Source: Zanthoxylum bungeanum
Lineage: Eukaryota > Streptophyta > Magnoliopsida > Sapindales > Rutaceae
NCBI GenBank assembly: GCA_019454045.1
Contig: SKCR01049654.1
Coordinates: forward strand, 248,001 to 312,000
Length of the DNA: 64,000 bases
Direction of reading: 5' to 3'
This document shows, piece after piece, positions 9,468-21,082 of this stretch (within the stretch, counting starts at the first letter, position 1; each line of letters begins with the position of its first letter). The notes under the pieces were generated by a model. That model saw only the letters and a program-made list of their open reading frames with translations, was not told the origin of the DNA and ran no database searches. Made by a program: the position numbers and the translations under genes.

Positions 9468-10937
9468 TTAAATTGTTGCCTTGATTCCAATATCTTTATT
9501 GATTTCAGTACCGCTTTTTAACATGATGGCATGACATTGCTCATTTCCCATGTTCCTTGGATTTGGTTCTATGTTGCTGGGAAGATTACCTGGCGGTCTG
9601 TAACTTTGAGCATTGGCCAGTTGTCCGATTTGATTCTCTAGTGCTTTGATAGAGGCTGAATGGCTTTGATTCAATGCTACTTGATTTTGAACCATAGCTG
9701 CTAAAGCATCGTATTTTGCTTCTTGTTTCTTCAACTAGGCCAACACTTCTATTATTCCTGGTTCTTTTTCATGCTCCTGGATTTTATTCTGTTGTTGGAA
9801 TCCAGGTGGTGGATAGTTCTGTTGTTGAAATCCCGGTGGTGGATTGTTCTTTTGCCCTGAATTGTTGCTCCATGAAAAATTCAGATGATTCCTCCACCCT
9901 GGGTTGTAGGTGTTGGAATATGGATTATTCCACTGTCTGTTGAAATTGTTGACATAATTCACCGTCTCTTCAAGTCGGTTTGGTTCTGGTGCTCCTCCAT
10001 ATGGTGAACTTGTGGATCCACCATTAAATTTCATGTTAAGAGTTTCCAAATTTTTACAAATCACATCCAGCTTGGAATTCAGTGCTGTGTTGGCTCCAAC
10101 TTCATAAATTCCTGCAATTCTTTGGATCATGCTCCTTTCTGTTGGCCATAAAGAATTGTTGTTGGCCATTTCTTCAATTAAGTCCCAGGCTTGATCTTCT
10201 CCTTTTGCCATCAAAGCTCATCCAGCAGTAGCATCAATTGTGGTTCTCATTATTCCAGAAAGTCCATTGTAGAAGGTTTGGACTTGTAGCCACTTTGCTA
10301 TCTCATGATGAGGACATTTCCGGAGTAATCATTGAATCTTTCCCAAGCTTCGCAAAGGGATTCTGAATCTTGTTGCACGAAGGATGTGATGTCATTCCTC
10401 AACTTTGCAGTTCTGGCTGATGGAAAGTACTTTGCAAGGAATTTGGTGGCTAGAGTGTTCCAAGTTGTGATGTAACCTACTGGTAGTGAATGTAGCCAAG
10501 GTTTAGCTCTGTCCTTCAAGGAGTATGGAAATACACGCAGTCTCATTGCTTCCTTCAGCTGCTCGGTTGTAATTGAAAGTACCACAAACTTCCAGGAAGT
10601 TGCTGATGTGGGCATTAGGATCTTCAGTTGCATTTCCCCCAAACTGTACTGACTGCTGAATCATCTGCTGGATGCATGTTTTGATGTCACCACGCATTTG
10701 AAGGTAAGGGAGGAAGTACAATACAAGAAATGAGTCCATCAACCCCAGAATGGTTCTGTCTCGAATGGGAATCGGTGGTGCAATGTTCAAAAGTTCAGGT
10801 TCCATGTTAATGATTGCTTCTTGGCCTTCTCGCCTTTCCCTTCTCAACTGTCCGATGGTTCTTTCAATTTCTGGGTCAAGCGGTCGAAGTTCAAAGCTTC
10901 TGGTTCGTCTAATGTAGTTTATGAGAACCTGAAACAT
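9468..10937 (-). pseudogene. Athila-type gag (Athila-1)
   Basis: Minus strand, start near 10937. Successive frames give the N-terminal RSFELRPLDPEIERTI, then FPYSLKDRAKPWLHSLP, ITTWNTLATKFLAKYFP and AKLRNDITSFVQ, the typical capsid core of Athila gag. Further on come an Asn/Pro/Gln-rich region (NNPPPGFQQQN, 9735-10214) and SYRPPGNLPSNIEPNPRN with QCHAIMLKSG at the end. There are frameshifts near 10550-10640 and 10214-10298 and a stop at 9735. The product would form the particle and bind the RNA; this copy cannot make a whole protein. Confidence 0.82.
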
Positions 10938-11020
10938 AAGAAAACAAAAACAATAAATAAAAAGAAATTAGATACAAGTAACGTATCTAACCCCAAAACT
11001 AATAGTGAAAGATAAATAAG

Positions 11021-11040
11021 TCCCCCGCAACGGCGCAAAA
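11021..11040 (-). other. Primer-binding site of Athila-1
   Basis: The minus strand reads TTTTGCGCCGTTGCGGGGGA just inside the 5' LTR. It resembles the tRNA-Asp type site of Athila elements (TGGCGCCGTTGCCGGGGA) with changes at two or three positions. Confidence 0.7.
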
Positions 11041-11044
11041 AACT

Positions 11045-13159
11045 TGACCGGTGCTTACACACACGTATAACGCAAGCGCACGTATCGTTCAAGTAGTATA
11101 AAAAATATCGATCCCACGAGGACTTAATACCTAATCTATTAATTTTATGAGGTCAAATGATTACTAGTATCTAACAGGTTGATTGATTGATTTGAAATGA
11201 TGAAGGTTTTGAATTTAAAAACAAGTAAATAAAATTACTCGAATGTAGGTTTAAGAAAATTCAATATTAAAAACTATCTAGGGTTGTGATTTCTTCCAAT
11301 ATCATTTTAAAGATGAACTGGTTATTTCATGTTTGTGTAATAAATCGGTTTACTAACCTGGAACACTAAATTATGCAAAAGCCTATGTCGATGGTCAGAC
11401 GCAAATACCCAGTTTAACCCAATTGAACCATATGTCTATGTCAACCAAATTATCTGGATTCATTAAGTTTAAGTTCCAAATATGGCTACCCCCGCCCGAC
11501 AGTATATGTCTATCCTGTAAGGAAATCTATTAAAGGGTTATCTATCCTCAAGGATATCGTGGGCTATTAAGTCTAAGGCTGAAACCTAAAATTCCTTTGT
11601 CAAGTTTATTTTAGATTTACCATATCAATCTTATGAGTGGCCAATTTAACAAGACGCATTAAGCTTAAGACTTAATAAGTAAACCTTTATTACCCAAACT
11701 ATAAAATAACCCCTTATAAACCGGTGATATTGGATTTCATCTCAACCCAGATAACTGGCTTAGTTACGACACATATTTACGGGTAGTAAAAACTTAAATA
11801 AAATAAAAGACATAAAGTAAAATGCTGAAAAGTAAATTGCTGAAAAGTAAATGACGGAAAGTAAATGCTGAAATTAAATACTGAAAAGTAAATGCTGAAA
11901 AGTAAATGCTGAAAGTAAATTGCAGAAAGTAAATTGCTGAAAGTAAATTGCTGAAAAGTAAATGCTGAAAGTAAATTGCTGAAAAGTAAATAAAGTAAAA
12001 GTACAATAAAAGAAAATGCTGAGGTAAAAGGAACCACTTTTATTACTTCTATTTTAGATATCTCCCTTAATATAATATATTAACTTTGCTGATAATTACC
12101 AACCAGCCATATAGGCGGTATCCAGATTAAGTCAAATTAATAATTAATTACAACCGACCAATCAGGAGGTATCAAGTTTATTCAGGTTAAAACCAATTTA
12201 AATAATTACCAACCGACCAATATGGCGGTATCCTCGTTAAGTCAGGTTTTAACTAGTTTATATATTATAATTAAGGGAGATTAATCTAAATATTAGTAAT
12301 AAAAGTTTTACTTTTTACCCCAGCAAATGGGAGTTACCTCCTCATTACTGAAAAGTAAAAATGAAATTAAAGAAAGAAAAGTACTGTGCGTAAAAGTAAA
12401 TTGCGGAAAGTAAAAACTGAAAAGTAAAGAAAAGAAAGTGCGAAAGCGGAAATTAATTACTGAAAGTTATAAATAAACAAACAAGATACAATCTTCTTAG
12501 TATTCTTAAGGAATTCCTTAGAAGAAAGTATGATTTTACAAATGAAATGGCTTGGTATTTATAGGCAAAATTTTACCTCCATCAAATCATCCACCAAATC
12601 AATTATTAATTGCTCCACTAATTGCTCCACCAAATCCATTATTAATTGCTCCACTAATCTCTTATCATGTTTGGTGATGATTTGATAATTTTTATTAGTT
12701 ATTTATTAATTTATTTTTTGCTTTGAAAATGATTGAAGTGACTTTAATAATTACACACAACACACTTCTGGATGGTTCATCAATTTCGGGATCAAATCTT
12801 CAGAATTCGAAATTATTTTGTCTTTCAAAGTTGTAGATCTTTGATTCTTATTTAATCTGGAACTTGAATCAGCTTAATCCGATATCTGAGTAAAAAGTTA
12901 TGCTTAAAATACGACAGATGCGCAAAATTGGAATTTCCAAAATCGCACTTCGTTAAAACGCCCTTTCAAGTTTCCAATCTCCAAAATTAATATGTCAAGT
13001 CCAATTTTTGCCCTTATTTGACCCAAATTTCGTCCTAAATGATTTCATTAAGTCCCAATATTATTTTATCTGCAAAATAAACTAAAACTATCAAAACGTT
13101 CATCAAACCCGAGAACTAAACAAAATATTAAGTAAAAGGGGCGGTAAATATTGGTATAT
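11045..13159 (-). repeat. Athila-1 5' LTR (plus-strand right copy)
   Basis: Direct repeat of 3127-5290 with many small indels, starting TGACCGGTGC and losing similarity at GGTATAT (13159), about 12 bases before the expected CTCATCA end. TATA box at 12556-12563 (minus). The terminal loss and the TAACC change at the other end explain why no target duplication is visible. Confidence 0.87.
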
Positions 13160-13460
13160 CTGCATGTGATGTAAGGACTTCATCCTCTTCTCATCCAGCA
13201 TGCTAATTGTTTCAAATCTCTACGAGGTCCATTCTTGTTCAGGTAACTCTGTTTCTACTAATACCCGCATGGACTGTATCTCAACTTCCACCGGCAGTAC
13301 TGTTTCCATTGCCTGTCGAGCTTCTTCTTTTCTCGGACACTTCAGCTGGATGCCATTTGCTTATCTCTCTACCCTTGCCGTAAGGTTTTCTATTTCTCAG
13401 TTTCCTTTTCCCCGATGTCTATGTTTGCTAAACCCTTCTTGACAAACTTTTTTTCTAACC
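13160..13460 (-). pseudogene. Ogre-1 gag start joined to integrase C-terminal region
   Basis: On the minus strand the sequence near 13420-13440 gives ANIDIGEKETE, shared with Ogre-2 (near 47745-47780) and probably the start of gag. Within about 40 codons it passes into ETVLPVEVEIQSMRVL and FETISMLDEKRMKSLHHMQ, integrase sequence that precedes the GPY/F module. The joint shows a deletion of nearly all gag-pol. There is an in-frame TAG after QEWTS. Athila-1 interrupts it at 13159/13160. Confidence 0.65.
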
Positions 13461-14523
13461 CAACGAATATCTATGATGGCTTTTAAGACACATGGGTTAA
13501 CATGATGCATGTATGCATGAGATGCATGAGATGCGTACGATGTATGGAATATATAAGTCGGCCCATTATCATTTTAAAGCATTCCATCATGCTATTGCGA
13601 GGTGCAAACTTGTCCCAATTGAAAAAGGCCCAACATGTTTACACTTTTGCGATAACACGGCTAAACAACTTCAAATGATAAGAAGCCCAAACACAAATGG
13701 CCCATCGGCATTTTAGAAGCTTTGGCTCAATTTCCATAAAGCACGGACTCGTCCCAGTTTAAATGGCCCAATAAGCCCATACCTCATGACAAAAAGTCCA
13801 ACTGAATTTAAATGATGATGGTCCTAAACATAAACATAAAGAAACAATTTCTACAGAGTGGCCCATCGGCATTTTAGAAACTTTTAGCCCAATTGTCATA
13901 AGATACGAACTCATCCCAGTTTAAATGGCCCAACAAGTTCGTATTTCTGACAAGAAGTCCAACTGAATCCAAATGATGATGGTCCCTAAACACAAGCACA
14001 ATGAAATAGTTTATATTGGTCATACAACTATGGTCTACGTGGGTTCATAGGGGTACGGACAAAGGCTCTCGTCGACGAAGGGTTACCCACAACTAGGTCT
14101 CCCCACTCAAGGGTTCGAGCGACCAAGTGCATGCACCTTTTTATACACTAAGGTACGTTCCAATGAGTTATGGTGCGTGACTGACTGTCAAATGGATTTC
14201 TCATTGTAGATTCCCCAGAGGGAGGGTGGAGCGAACTCTCTTAAATACCCAAGCCTCTTAGGCTCTTATCGCCTTGGTGATAGGAATAAATAACAAGTCC
14301 TCCAAATTAGTCCATCACAGTAAGCTGCGGGTAAATGATTATCTAGGTGCCTTCACAGCTTTTCATTATAGAAAGGTAGTGAATGAAGGAAGACACAAAA
14401 CCATCACCTAACCTTAAAATGCCTTTGATTAAACCCCTTCAACCCACTATAAACGCGGTTAACTAAAGCACAAATCACAATCACTACAAGACATTATTTC
14501 GGGGCGATTCTCTATCGCCAGAC
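13461..14523 (-). other. Ogre-1 5' UTR with internal duplication and damaged primer site
   Basis: Non-coding leader, collinear with 46593-47700 of Ogre-2. A segment of roughly 165 bp is duplicated in tandem (about 13690-13855 and 13860-14005, both with GGCATTTTAGAA, CCCAGTTTAAATGGCCCAA and AAATGATGATGG). At the LTR edge the minus strand reads TGGCGATAGAGAATC; compared with Ogre-2 it has lost about 12 bases from the primer site, between two GA dinucleotides. Confidence 0.65.
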
Positions 14524-16295
14524 TGTAGGACACAGAAATTGACGACACTGTTCTAGGCTCGCGGCCTAGTCGGGAGTACAGAATAACCCGCGGGGGAACT
14601 AAACCGGAGAAATAACATGGAGTCGCCACCCCGACCGTGTGAACCGAGAAATAATTTAAGGCCGCACTCACCCCTCGCAATGGAAGACCTCAAACCGTTG
14701 GGTTTGGAATGGTCCCTTACTTATGCCACTTGTAATGAAATGATTTGTCCAATAACTTAACTGAATCTACGCAACATATATGCTCAAGAGTAACTTAAAT
14801 CTAGTTCGCATTCACCAAAGTAAATCCTATGTCTAAGTTTGCATGTTTTAAAAGGGGTGCCCTCAGGTCTAACTTCTTAAGTCGTCTCTCGAAAGTGCGG
14901 TACGCGGTCGTCGGAAGGGTAGATGCTCCACAACTCTTCCGGTTTACTGGTTTTCCGATTTCCTTCGTTGCCTCACTGTTTTGGGCTGATGTTTCCTCTG
15001 TTTTCACTGCTGTTTTCTGGTCGGTTTTTGGGGTTAATTCAGGGACTATTTTGGACTATTTTAGGGCTGCAGTTAGGGGCAGTTTTATGTTTATTGGTTT
15101 TGGTTCAAGGGTTCGTCTTTTGTTTACGTTTTGTGTTGGTTTAGTGGCTGCTTGAAGGGCTTGTTCTTGGCTTGGTTCGGAGAGAGAGATGGTAGGTTTT
15201 GTGAATGCTTGGTCAATGTGTGATTGTCGGTTTATTTGTTTGGCTTAGTCGGTGAGTGAATGGGTCATTCGTGGCAGTTTTGTGCATGGATTGAAGGGGT
15301 TTGCTTAAGGTCTGAGCTTGATGAGTTTGTTGAGTGGTCGTGAGGGCTGCTTGGGCAAGGTTTGATGAAGATGGCTGGTGAATGGCTTGATTAGAGGGTC
15401 TGTTTGTTGCGTCAATGGAGGGGCTAAGTGGCTTACTTTATGTCTTCACGTGAGCTGAGAGGGATATGAGTGAGTAGTGGGAGGCTGTGTGGAGTGTGGC
15501 TAATTAAGGGGCAGTTTGTTTGAGATGGCGTGTTATGGCAGCTGTGAGGGTACTATGGTGTGAAGTGAGTGGCTGTTGGATGGGTGTATGGCGTGAGGTC
15601 GAGGGGCTGTTGAAGGACGGCTGAAGCGTGAAGTTGAATTTGTTCGTTGAGGGTTGTTACTGGCTTATTGTCGTGAATGTGTTGGCTACGTGAAGGTGTC
15701 GTTGCTGCCGAGTGAGAGAGAATGAGTGTGTATTGTTTTAGGGTTTTTGTTGTTGTTTTTCCATGAGTAGTCTAGAGCCTTAGGGTTTCATTTTGTGTTA
15801 TTTTTATAGTTGTCAATTAGGGTTATGCATGGGTTTTGAAAAGGAAATAAATCAATTAAATTATGGATGGATTTAATTAGTTAAAAAATTGTATTTTGGT
15901 GGGGGAATATATTTAAATTGGTAGGTGATTTATTTAAATTAGGAATTTAATTTAATTGGATTTTAATTGGATTTAATTTAATTTAATTTAATTTGTGTTT
16001 TAAATATGCTTTAATTATTTCTTGGATTGGGCTTGGGTGAGATGGGCTTGGTGTGTGTCTTAGTGGTGTGTGGGCTTGGTGTGTGGTTTGTGGGGGTTTG
16101 GGCCAAGGGTGTGTTTTAAAACGGAAGTCCAACAAGCAAACCCGAAGCATAAACAAGCGAATAAAATCCAACAAAATACTGATTTCTGACTTTTCCCTTC
16201 CGACGTCCGTTTCCCGCGACTTCCGCAACTTAAAAGGTAGTGCATCTAAATGAGACTCATCATAGGGACTTATATGCAAAAATGCAGTGCCTACA
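14524..16295 (-). repeat. Ogre-1 5' LTR
   Basis: On the minus strand it starts TGTAGGCACTGCATTTTTGC and ends GTGTCCTACA, 1772 bp. It carries a TTTCCCGC E2F-like word (plus 16210-16217), several telobox-like AAACCCTAA variants and a TGGCGACTCCA copy of the primer-site core near its 3' end (plus 14618-14628). The outer flank at 16296 is copia-M leader. Strongly similar to the solo LTR 16652-18530 but in the opposite direction. Confidence 0.85.
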
Positions 16296-16651
16296 CTCGT
16301 CAATGATAAACTCAAGCTACTTGCGTAACCCTGACAGCTAGGGCACGTTCAGGATTCCGCTTTCACTTGAATTTATCTAATATCTGATATACATCGGGCA
16401 TAAATAAATCTCTATCGGCTACACCCTCACAGCAGAGGCACGGTCTCGGATGTAGTCACGGAAAAATATTCATAAACTGTATTGACAAGGCGAACCAAGA
16501 AAGAAGTATTCCAAATACCAGTTACTTTAAAACCTTATTAGCGGGGATATTCCATAAAGTGTCATACACTTTAAATCTAATCAAATTAGATTAAAACAAG
16601 CATGTATAAAGTAAAGACAACAAGATTAAATGTTGAATTTAAAGGGCTAAT
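16296..16651 (-). other. copia-M leader fragment with two conserved hairpins
   Basis: The reverse complement aligns with the leaders of copia-1 (about 24330-24570) and copia-2. Two hairpin motifs are visible: 16334-16350 (GAACGTGCCCTAGCTGT on the minus strand) and 16429-16445 (GACCGTGCCTCTGCTGT), spaced 95 bp as in the other copies. The last five bases (16647-16651, CTAAT) are the left target duplication of the solo LTR. No coding sequence. Confidence 0.75.
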
Positions 16652-18530
16652 TGTAGGCACTGCATTTTTGCATGTAAGTCCCGATGATGAGTCTCATTTT
16701 GAGGCACTACCTTTTAAGTCGCGGAAGTCGCGGGAAACGGTTGTCGGAAGGGAAACGTCAAGATTTGATGTTTTTGATTTGATTCGTTGCTTAGCTTCGG
16801 GCTCGCTTGTGGACCTTTGTTTTAAAATTCACTTAACCTTGGCCCAAACCATCACTAAGACACACACCAAGCCCATCTCACCCAAGCCCAATCCAAAAAA
16901 TAATTAAAACATTTAAAATACATGTCACAAATTAAATTAAATTAAATTAAAGCTAATCAAATTAAATTCCTAAATTAAATAAATTAAATTCCTAATCTAA
17001 AAAATCACATACCAAATTAAAATAAATCAAAATATATCCCTACCTAATTAACAAATTAACTACCTAAATAAAATAAATTGCATGCCTAATTAACATAAAT
17101 CAAATATACTAACTTCCTAATCTAGCCAAGACATTTCTCCAACCAAATAATTGATTTTCCTTGTGTGACACTAATTGGTCTCCTTCCTATTCAAATCCAT
17201 GCAAACCCTGACCTTTGTCTATAAAAGAAACACTTTTCTCACCCTTGCTCTTAGCTCATTCACGGCCAAAAAGAAAAACAAAACAAAACACTCATCCTCA
17301 CTCTCGGCAGAAGCAGCTCTCTTCCTTCTCACCTATTCTCCTCAACACACCTCTCTTCTCTCTCACTCGGCAGCCCATCGAGCCCTTCACAAACCATACA
17401 CACAGCAGCTCCTCAAACCAAACACCTTCAGCAGCCCTCACACACTCCATTAGCCGTAACAAAGAAACCAAATAGACACCACAACGCTTTCCAAAAAAAG
17501 CCACACAAGACACGTCACATGCGTAGCCTATGCTTAATGAAACACACGCTCAGCCCTCATGAATAAATCCAAGCCACGCACCTGCCCTTACACAATCCAT
17601 TAGCCGTAACAAACAAACCCAATACTCACCCAGTGACCACCCACTCAACAAACAGCCACATGCACCATCAACAAACTGGCCATGAACAACAAGTCAACAA
17701 TAAAACTCCTTCTCGCCACTCACACAAATAAACCCTACAAACAATCCACTCACGCCATAATCCCATGACCACGTAGCCCACTCACACTCGAAGAACAACA
17801 AAGAAACAAGCATCCCACATCGACCACAAACGTTCAGCGCCCCATCTCAGAAACAACTCCCCACTCAAAAGTGCCCTCCACGTGAACAAACAGAACCAAA
17901 ACCAGTCCAGAAAATAACCCCCTGTGTACGTAAAAAAACTGTGAGCAAAATCACCCAAAACAGTCCCCGAATTAACCCAAAAACAGCAGCCCCAAAACCG
18001 TAAAATAGTAGCCTAAAACCGCAAAACAGTGACCGAAAATTAGCAGCAAAACAGCAGCGAAACGGAGTGAAAACAGCGGCCTAAATAGCAAAACAGGGAG
18101 TAAAAATATTGAACCAGTGAACCGGAAGAGTTGCGGAGTGATAGCCCTTCCGACGGACTTGTAACGCGCTTCCGAAAGTTGACATAAAAAAGTCTTAGAT
18201 GTAAGATATATGCAAATTTAGGTGTAAGTTTTATTTTCGTGCATATAAACTTAGAAGCATAATACTCTTGGAAATAGGTGTTACTTAGGCTTGATTAAAT
18301 TATTGCACAAATCCTTTCATTACAAGTGACATAAGTAAGAGACCATTCTGAACCCAACGGTTTGAGGTCTTCCCTTGCGAGGGGTGAGTGCGGCCTTAAA
18401 TCTCATTTTCCGGTTCACACCGGGTGGCGACTCCATTATTCTCCGGTTTAGTCCCCCGCGAGCTACTCCGTACTCCCAACCGAGCCGCGAGCCCGGAACA
18501 ACATACGTCACCCAGTTTCTGTGTCCCACA
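16652..18530 (+). repeat. Ogre-type solo LTR with CTAAT target duplication
   Basis: 1879 bp from TGTAGGCACTGC to GTGTCCCACA, flanked by CTAAT at 16647-16651 and 18531-18535. No internal sequence is attached, so unequal recombination between two LTRs of a former element is inferred. It carries an E2F-like GCGGGAAA (16730-16737) and an internal primer-site core TGGCGACTCCA (18425-18435). It faces Ogre-1's LTR head to head across a 356-bp spacer. Confidence 0.9.
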
Positions 18531-18562
18531 CTAATCATTTTAGGGGGCCTAGAATCATACTC

Positions 18563-18574
18563 GCTTTGATACCA
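18563..18574 (-). other. Primer-binding site of copia-M
   Basis: The minus strand reads TGGTATCAAAGC, three bases from the LTR. This is the initiator-tRNA-Met type site of plant copia elements (TGGTATCAGAGC) with one change. Confidence 0.8.
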
Positions 18575-18577
18575 TTT

Positions 18578-21077
18578 TGTTGGGGTTTTATGGCGGAATA
18601 CCGGTAACGCAGCGGAAACACGGGTTGGGGCAGAAATCGTATTTCAAAAACTTTTTCAAAATACCGAGTAAATTATTCAATATCTAATATGAATAATCTA
18701 TTCAGATTTAACCTAAACCTAAAAAACATTACTCACATTCATGATCCGATCAGATGAAGTAATAATCCGACCACAAAAGGCCCATGGTCCGAGCACATGA
18801 AGCCATGGTCTTACCACATGAGGTCACGATCCGACCACATGAGGTCATTCCGACCACATGGGGTCATGATCTGATCAGACTAGGTCCTACCAGACTAGAG
18901 ACGACCATATGAGGTCCGACCAGACCAGGTCCGGCCAGACTAGGGCCGACCAGACTAGGTCAGACCAGACCAGGGCCGACCAGACGAGATCCGACCAGAC
19001 CAGGTTCGACCAATGAGGGCCGACCAGACGTGGTCCGACCAGACCAGGGTCAACCAGACGAGTATTTTACATGCATCATATACACATCCAAATACACAAC
19101 ATAAATGAAAAGCCCGAATGTGGGAGAAGGTCTAAAAACTTAATTTATTAGACCAAATTAATTAAATCCAACACTTCAATCAAGTTTCTTAAACACCAAC
19201 AATCCTCACCACAATGAAATAAATATAGAACAATTCTAAGTCATTTAAGAGTGGGTCAATAACTCTAGAATGGCAACAAGTTTCTCAAAGCATCAAAAGA
19301 ATGCTTATAAACACATTATTAACATTCTATGATCTTTATACATGCTCAACCTTATCCGAAACTTCCATCCTACAAAAATACAAAGAATAAAGAATATAAA
19401 AATATAAGAACATCACAAGATGAAGCCCACAACAAGAGGAATATTTTTCTCTCTAATGGTAAGTTGGAAATACTTACTAAATTCCAAGCTTTTCTTGTTT
19501 TTGCTTTTCTTTCTCTCAAGCTTCTTTGTCTTCCTTTTAATGGAGTTTTTGGATGAGATTTTTGCTTAATGAAAATATCCAACACTTTTGCTATTTTCTA
19601 GCTTGGCCGAATTCAACAACAAGGGAAAATATTAATATTTTTCATTTTATTTCATTCAAGCCAACTTGGCCACTTGCTTTTGAAATCATTAACTCTTTAA
19701 TGAATTTCTTAAAGTCAAGTATAGCATCTTTATGTCATCTCAATGATTATCATAACTTTAATAAATTTATATTTTAATTAAATTAATCATTTAACAATTA
19801 ATTAATTAATTAATTATTTAAATACAAATATATTAAATATATGTATTATATTTACAATAAATTTCAAATACATATATATTTATGATATAAGTCAAATATC
19901 TCAATTTGACAATTAATTAATGTGTATTTCATAAAATCTAACATTAAATGCAAATACACAAAAATTAGGAAATGACTATTAGGTCCCAATACATGTATTT
20001 TTTGTTTAACCTTTAAACGACTTTATAAATAATCAATATTATTTATAAAAGTTGCCCTAGTGCTCTACGAGTTTATTTCATTAGTGAGACTCTCTAGATT
20101 CAGGCATATCCGTCACGAAATCCAATTTCATGTCCAAATTTATACACCCGTAAATTATGACGACCACGGATAAACTAGCTAAATCATACAGGTAGAGGTC
20201 ATTGCATACGTATAATCCCTCCGTCACAGGTATCCGGATAATACCAGAGATATAGATGTAATCGTCAAATCTCTATTGGTATTATCTCGTCGACATATCT
20301 ATTAGCAATCTCTAAATAACACTCGGAACTTACTTCCGAAGTATACTGTGGCCACAGATTTAACAGATTGCTAATCATATATGGACTACCTATGCTCTGT
20401 ACACAGAACTGACGGATCCTATCTTGATACACACAGTATATCCTGAGGATCGGTCCACACCCAACGAACAGGTGGAGGTCTGATTTAAATAGATCAGTGA
20501 CGTGACTGCCATCTAAGTGTGGATGATGTCTCATACATCCACAGTGGTATCTCAAGTCGAAGGACCACTATGCTACTCAACCCGAGAAGATTCTTATTGA
20601 CATTGGTGTACCATCCATTAAGAATCTTCAGTGAGACGTTCAATGTTTATCCATTATAAATACCTACACGTCTATACGAGTCTCCCTAGACTCATGATTC
20701 ATTAGGATAAACCATCAGACCAAGTCTCGATATATGACATGTATTGGCCTCAACAGATTTGACTAACCGACCCATGTTAGTAAATCTTGACCATGAACTA
20801 TATTTGATAAAATACATTTAGCAGTGACACTTCCCAATGTCAATTACAAACTAACTTTGTAATTGTGTACTGCATTATATATTATCGGGCCTTTGTCAAA
20901 TATATACATATCACTAAACCACATTTAGTTTCAATCTAATCGTAATAAGATCAAATACGTATATAAAAACAAGAGGGGCAACTATACATAAGTAATATTA
21001 TGGAAAAAGAAAGTGATCGTATTCATGAATCAGACATAAATACGGTCCGGATTGGCTCTCTGAGCACCAACCCCAAC
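18578..21077 (-). repeat. copia-M 5' LTR
   Basis: 2500 bp on the minus strand, TGTTGGGGTTGGTGCTC to ATAAAACCCCAACA. It is related to the LTRs of copia-1 and copia-2 (for example 20265-20555 against 22277-22498). It sits within the Tat 5' LTR; CATAC (21078-21082) is the presumed right half of its target duplication, with the left half outside the window. Body and 3' LTR of the element are also outside. It includes a 15-bp repeat array. Confidence 0.85.
18755..19062. repeat. 15-bp minisatellite in copia-M LTR
   Basis: Imperfect units of about 15 bp built on AGGTCCGACCAGACC and AGGGCCGACCAGACT. The left part (18755-18880) is more degenerate with CCGACCACATGAGGTC units. I do not see this array in the copia-1 or copia-2 LTRs, so it probably arose in this copy or its subfamily. 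Confidence 0.8.
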
Positions 21078-21082
21078 ACATA

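Larger units (their letters stand above)
3127..13159 (-). mobile_element. Athila-1: Athila-type Ty3/gypsy element with captured LOG gene
   Basis: Two LTRs in direct orientation (3127-5290 and 11045-13159) flank a minus-strand internal region. In element order: 5' LTR, primer site (11040-11021), gag, protease, a deletion of RT, RNase H and integrase core, integrase C-terminus, the conserved post-pol GGCAACCCA segment, a Cys-rich ORF, a LOG homologue, a 3' UTR with two polypurine tracts, and 3' LTR. Gag and protease are typical of Athila. The outer end of LTR 11045-13159 lacks its last 12 or so bases and the other outer terminus reads TAACC instead of TGACC, so no target duplication is seen. 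The element interrupts the Ogre-1 integrase. Confidence 0.85.
1..16295 (-). mobile_element. Ogre-1: Ogre/Tat-type Ty3/gypsy element, non-autonomous, left end outside window
   Basis: Read on the minus strand: a 5' LTR (14524-16295), a damaged primer site, a 5' UTR, a short gag remnant joined to an integrase C-terminus, then a 3' region of unique sequence and minisatellite that reaches the window edge. The 3' LTR is not in the window. It is collinear in most blocks with Ogre-2 (44102-55679). The tRNA-Arg-type primer site of Ogre elements is intact in Ogre-2 and damaged here. Most of gag, protease, RT, RNase H and the integrase core are missing, so it depended on other elements. Athila-1 (3127-13159) splits the integrase remnant. 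The element itself sits in the leader of copia-M. Confidence 0.8.

Noticed and set aside
14829..15155. Hydrophobic ORF inside the Ogre-1 LTR
   Set aside because: It lies wholly in the LTR, is not conserved in the solo LTR 16652-18530, and has no family features.
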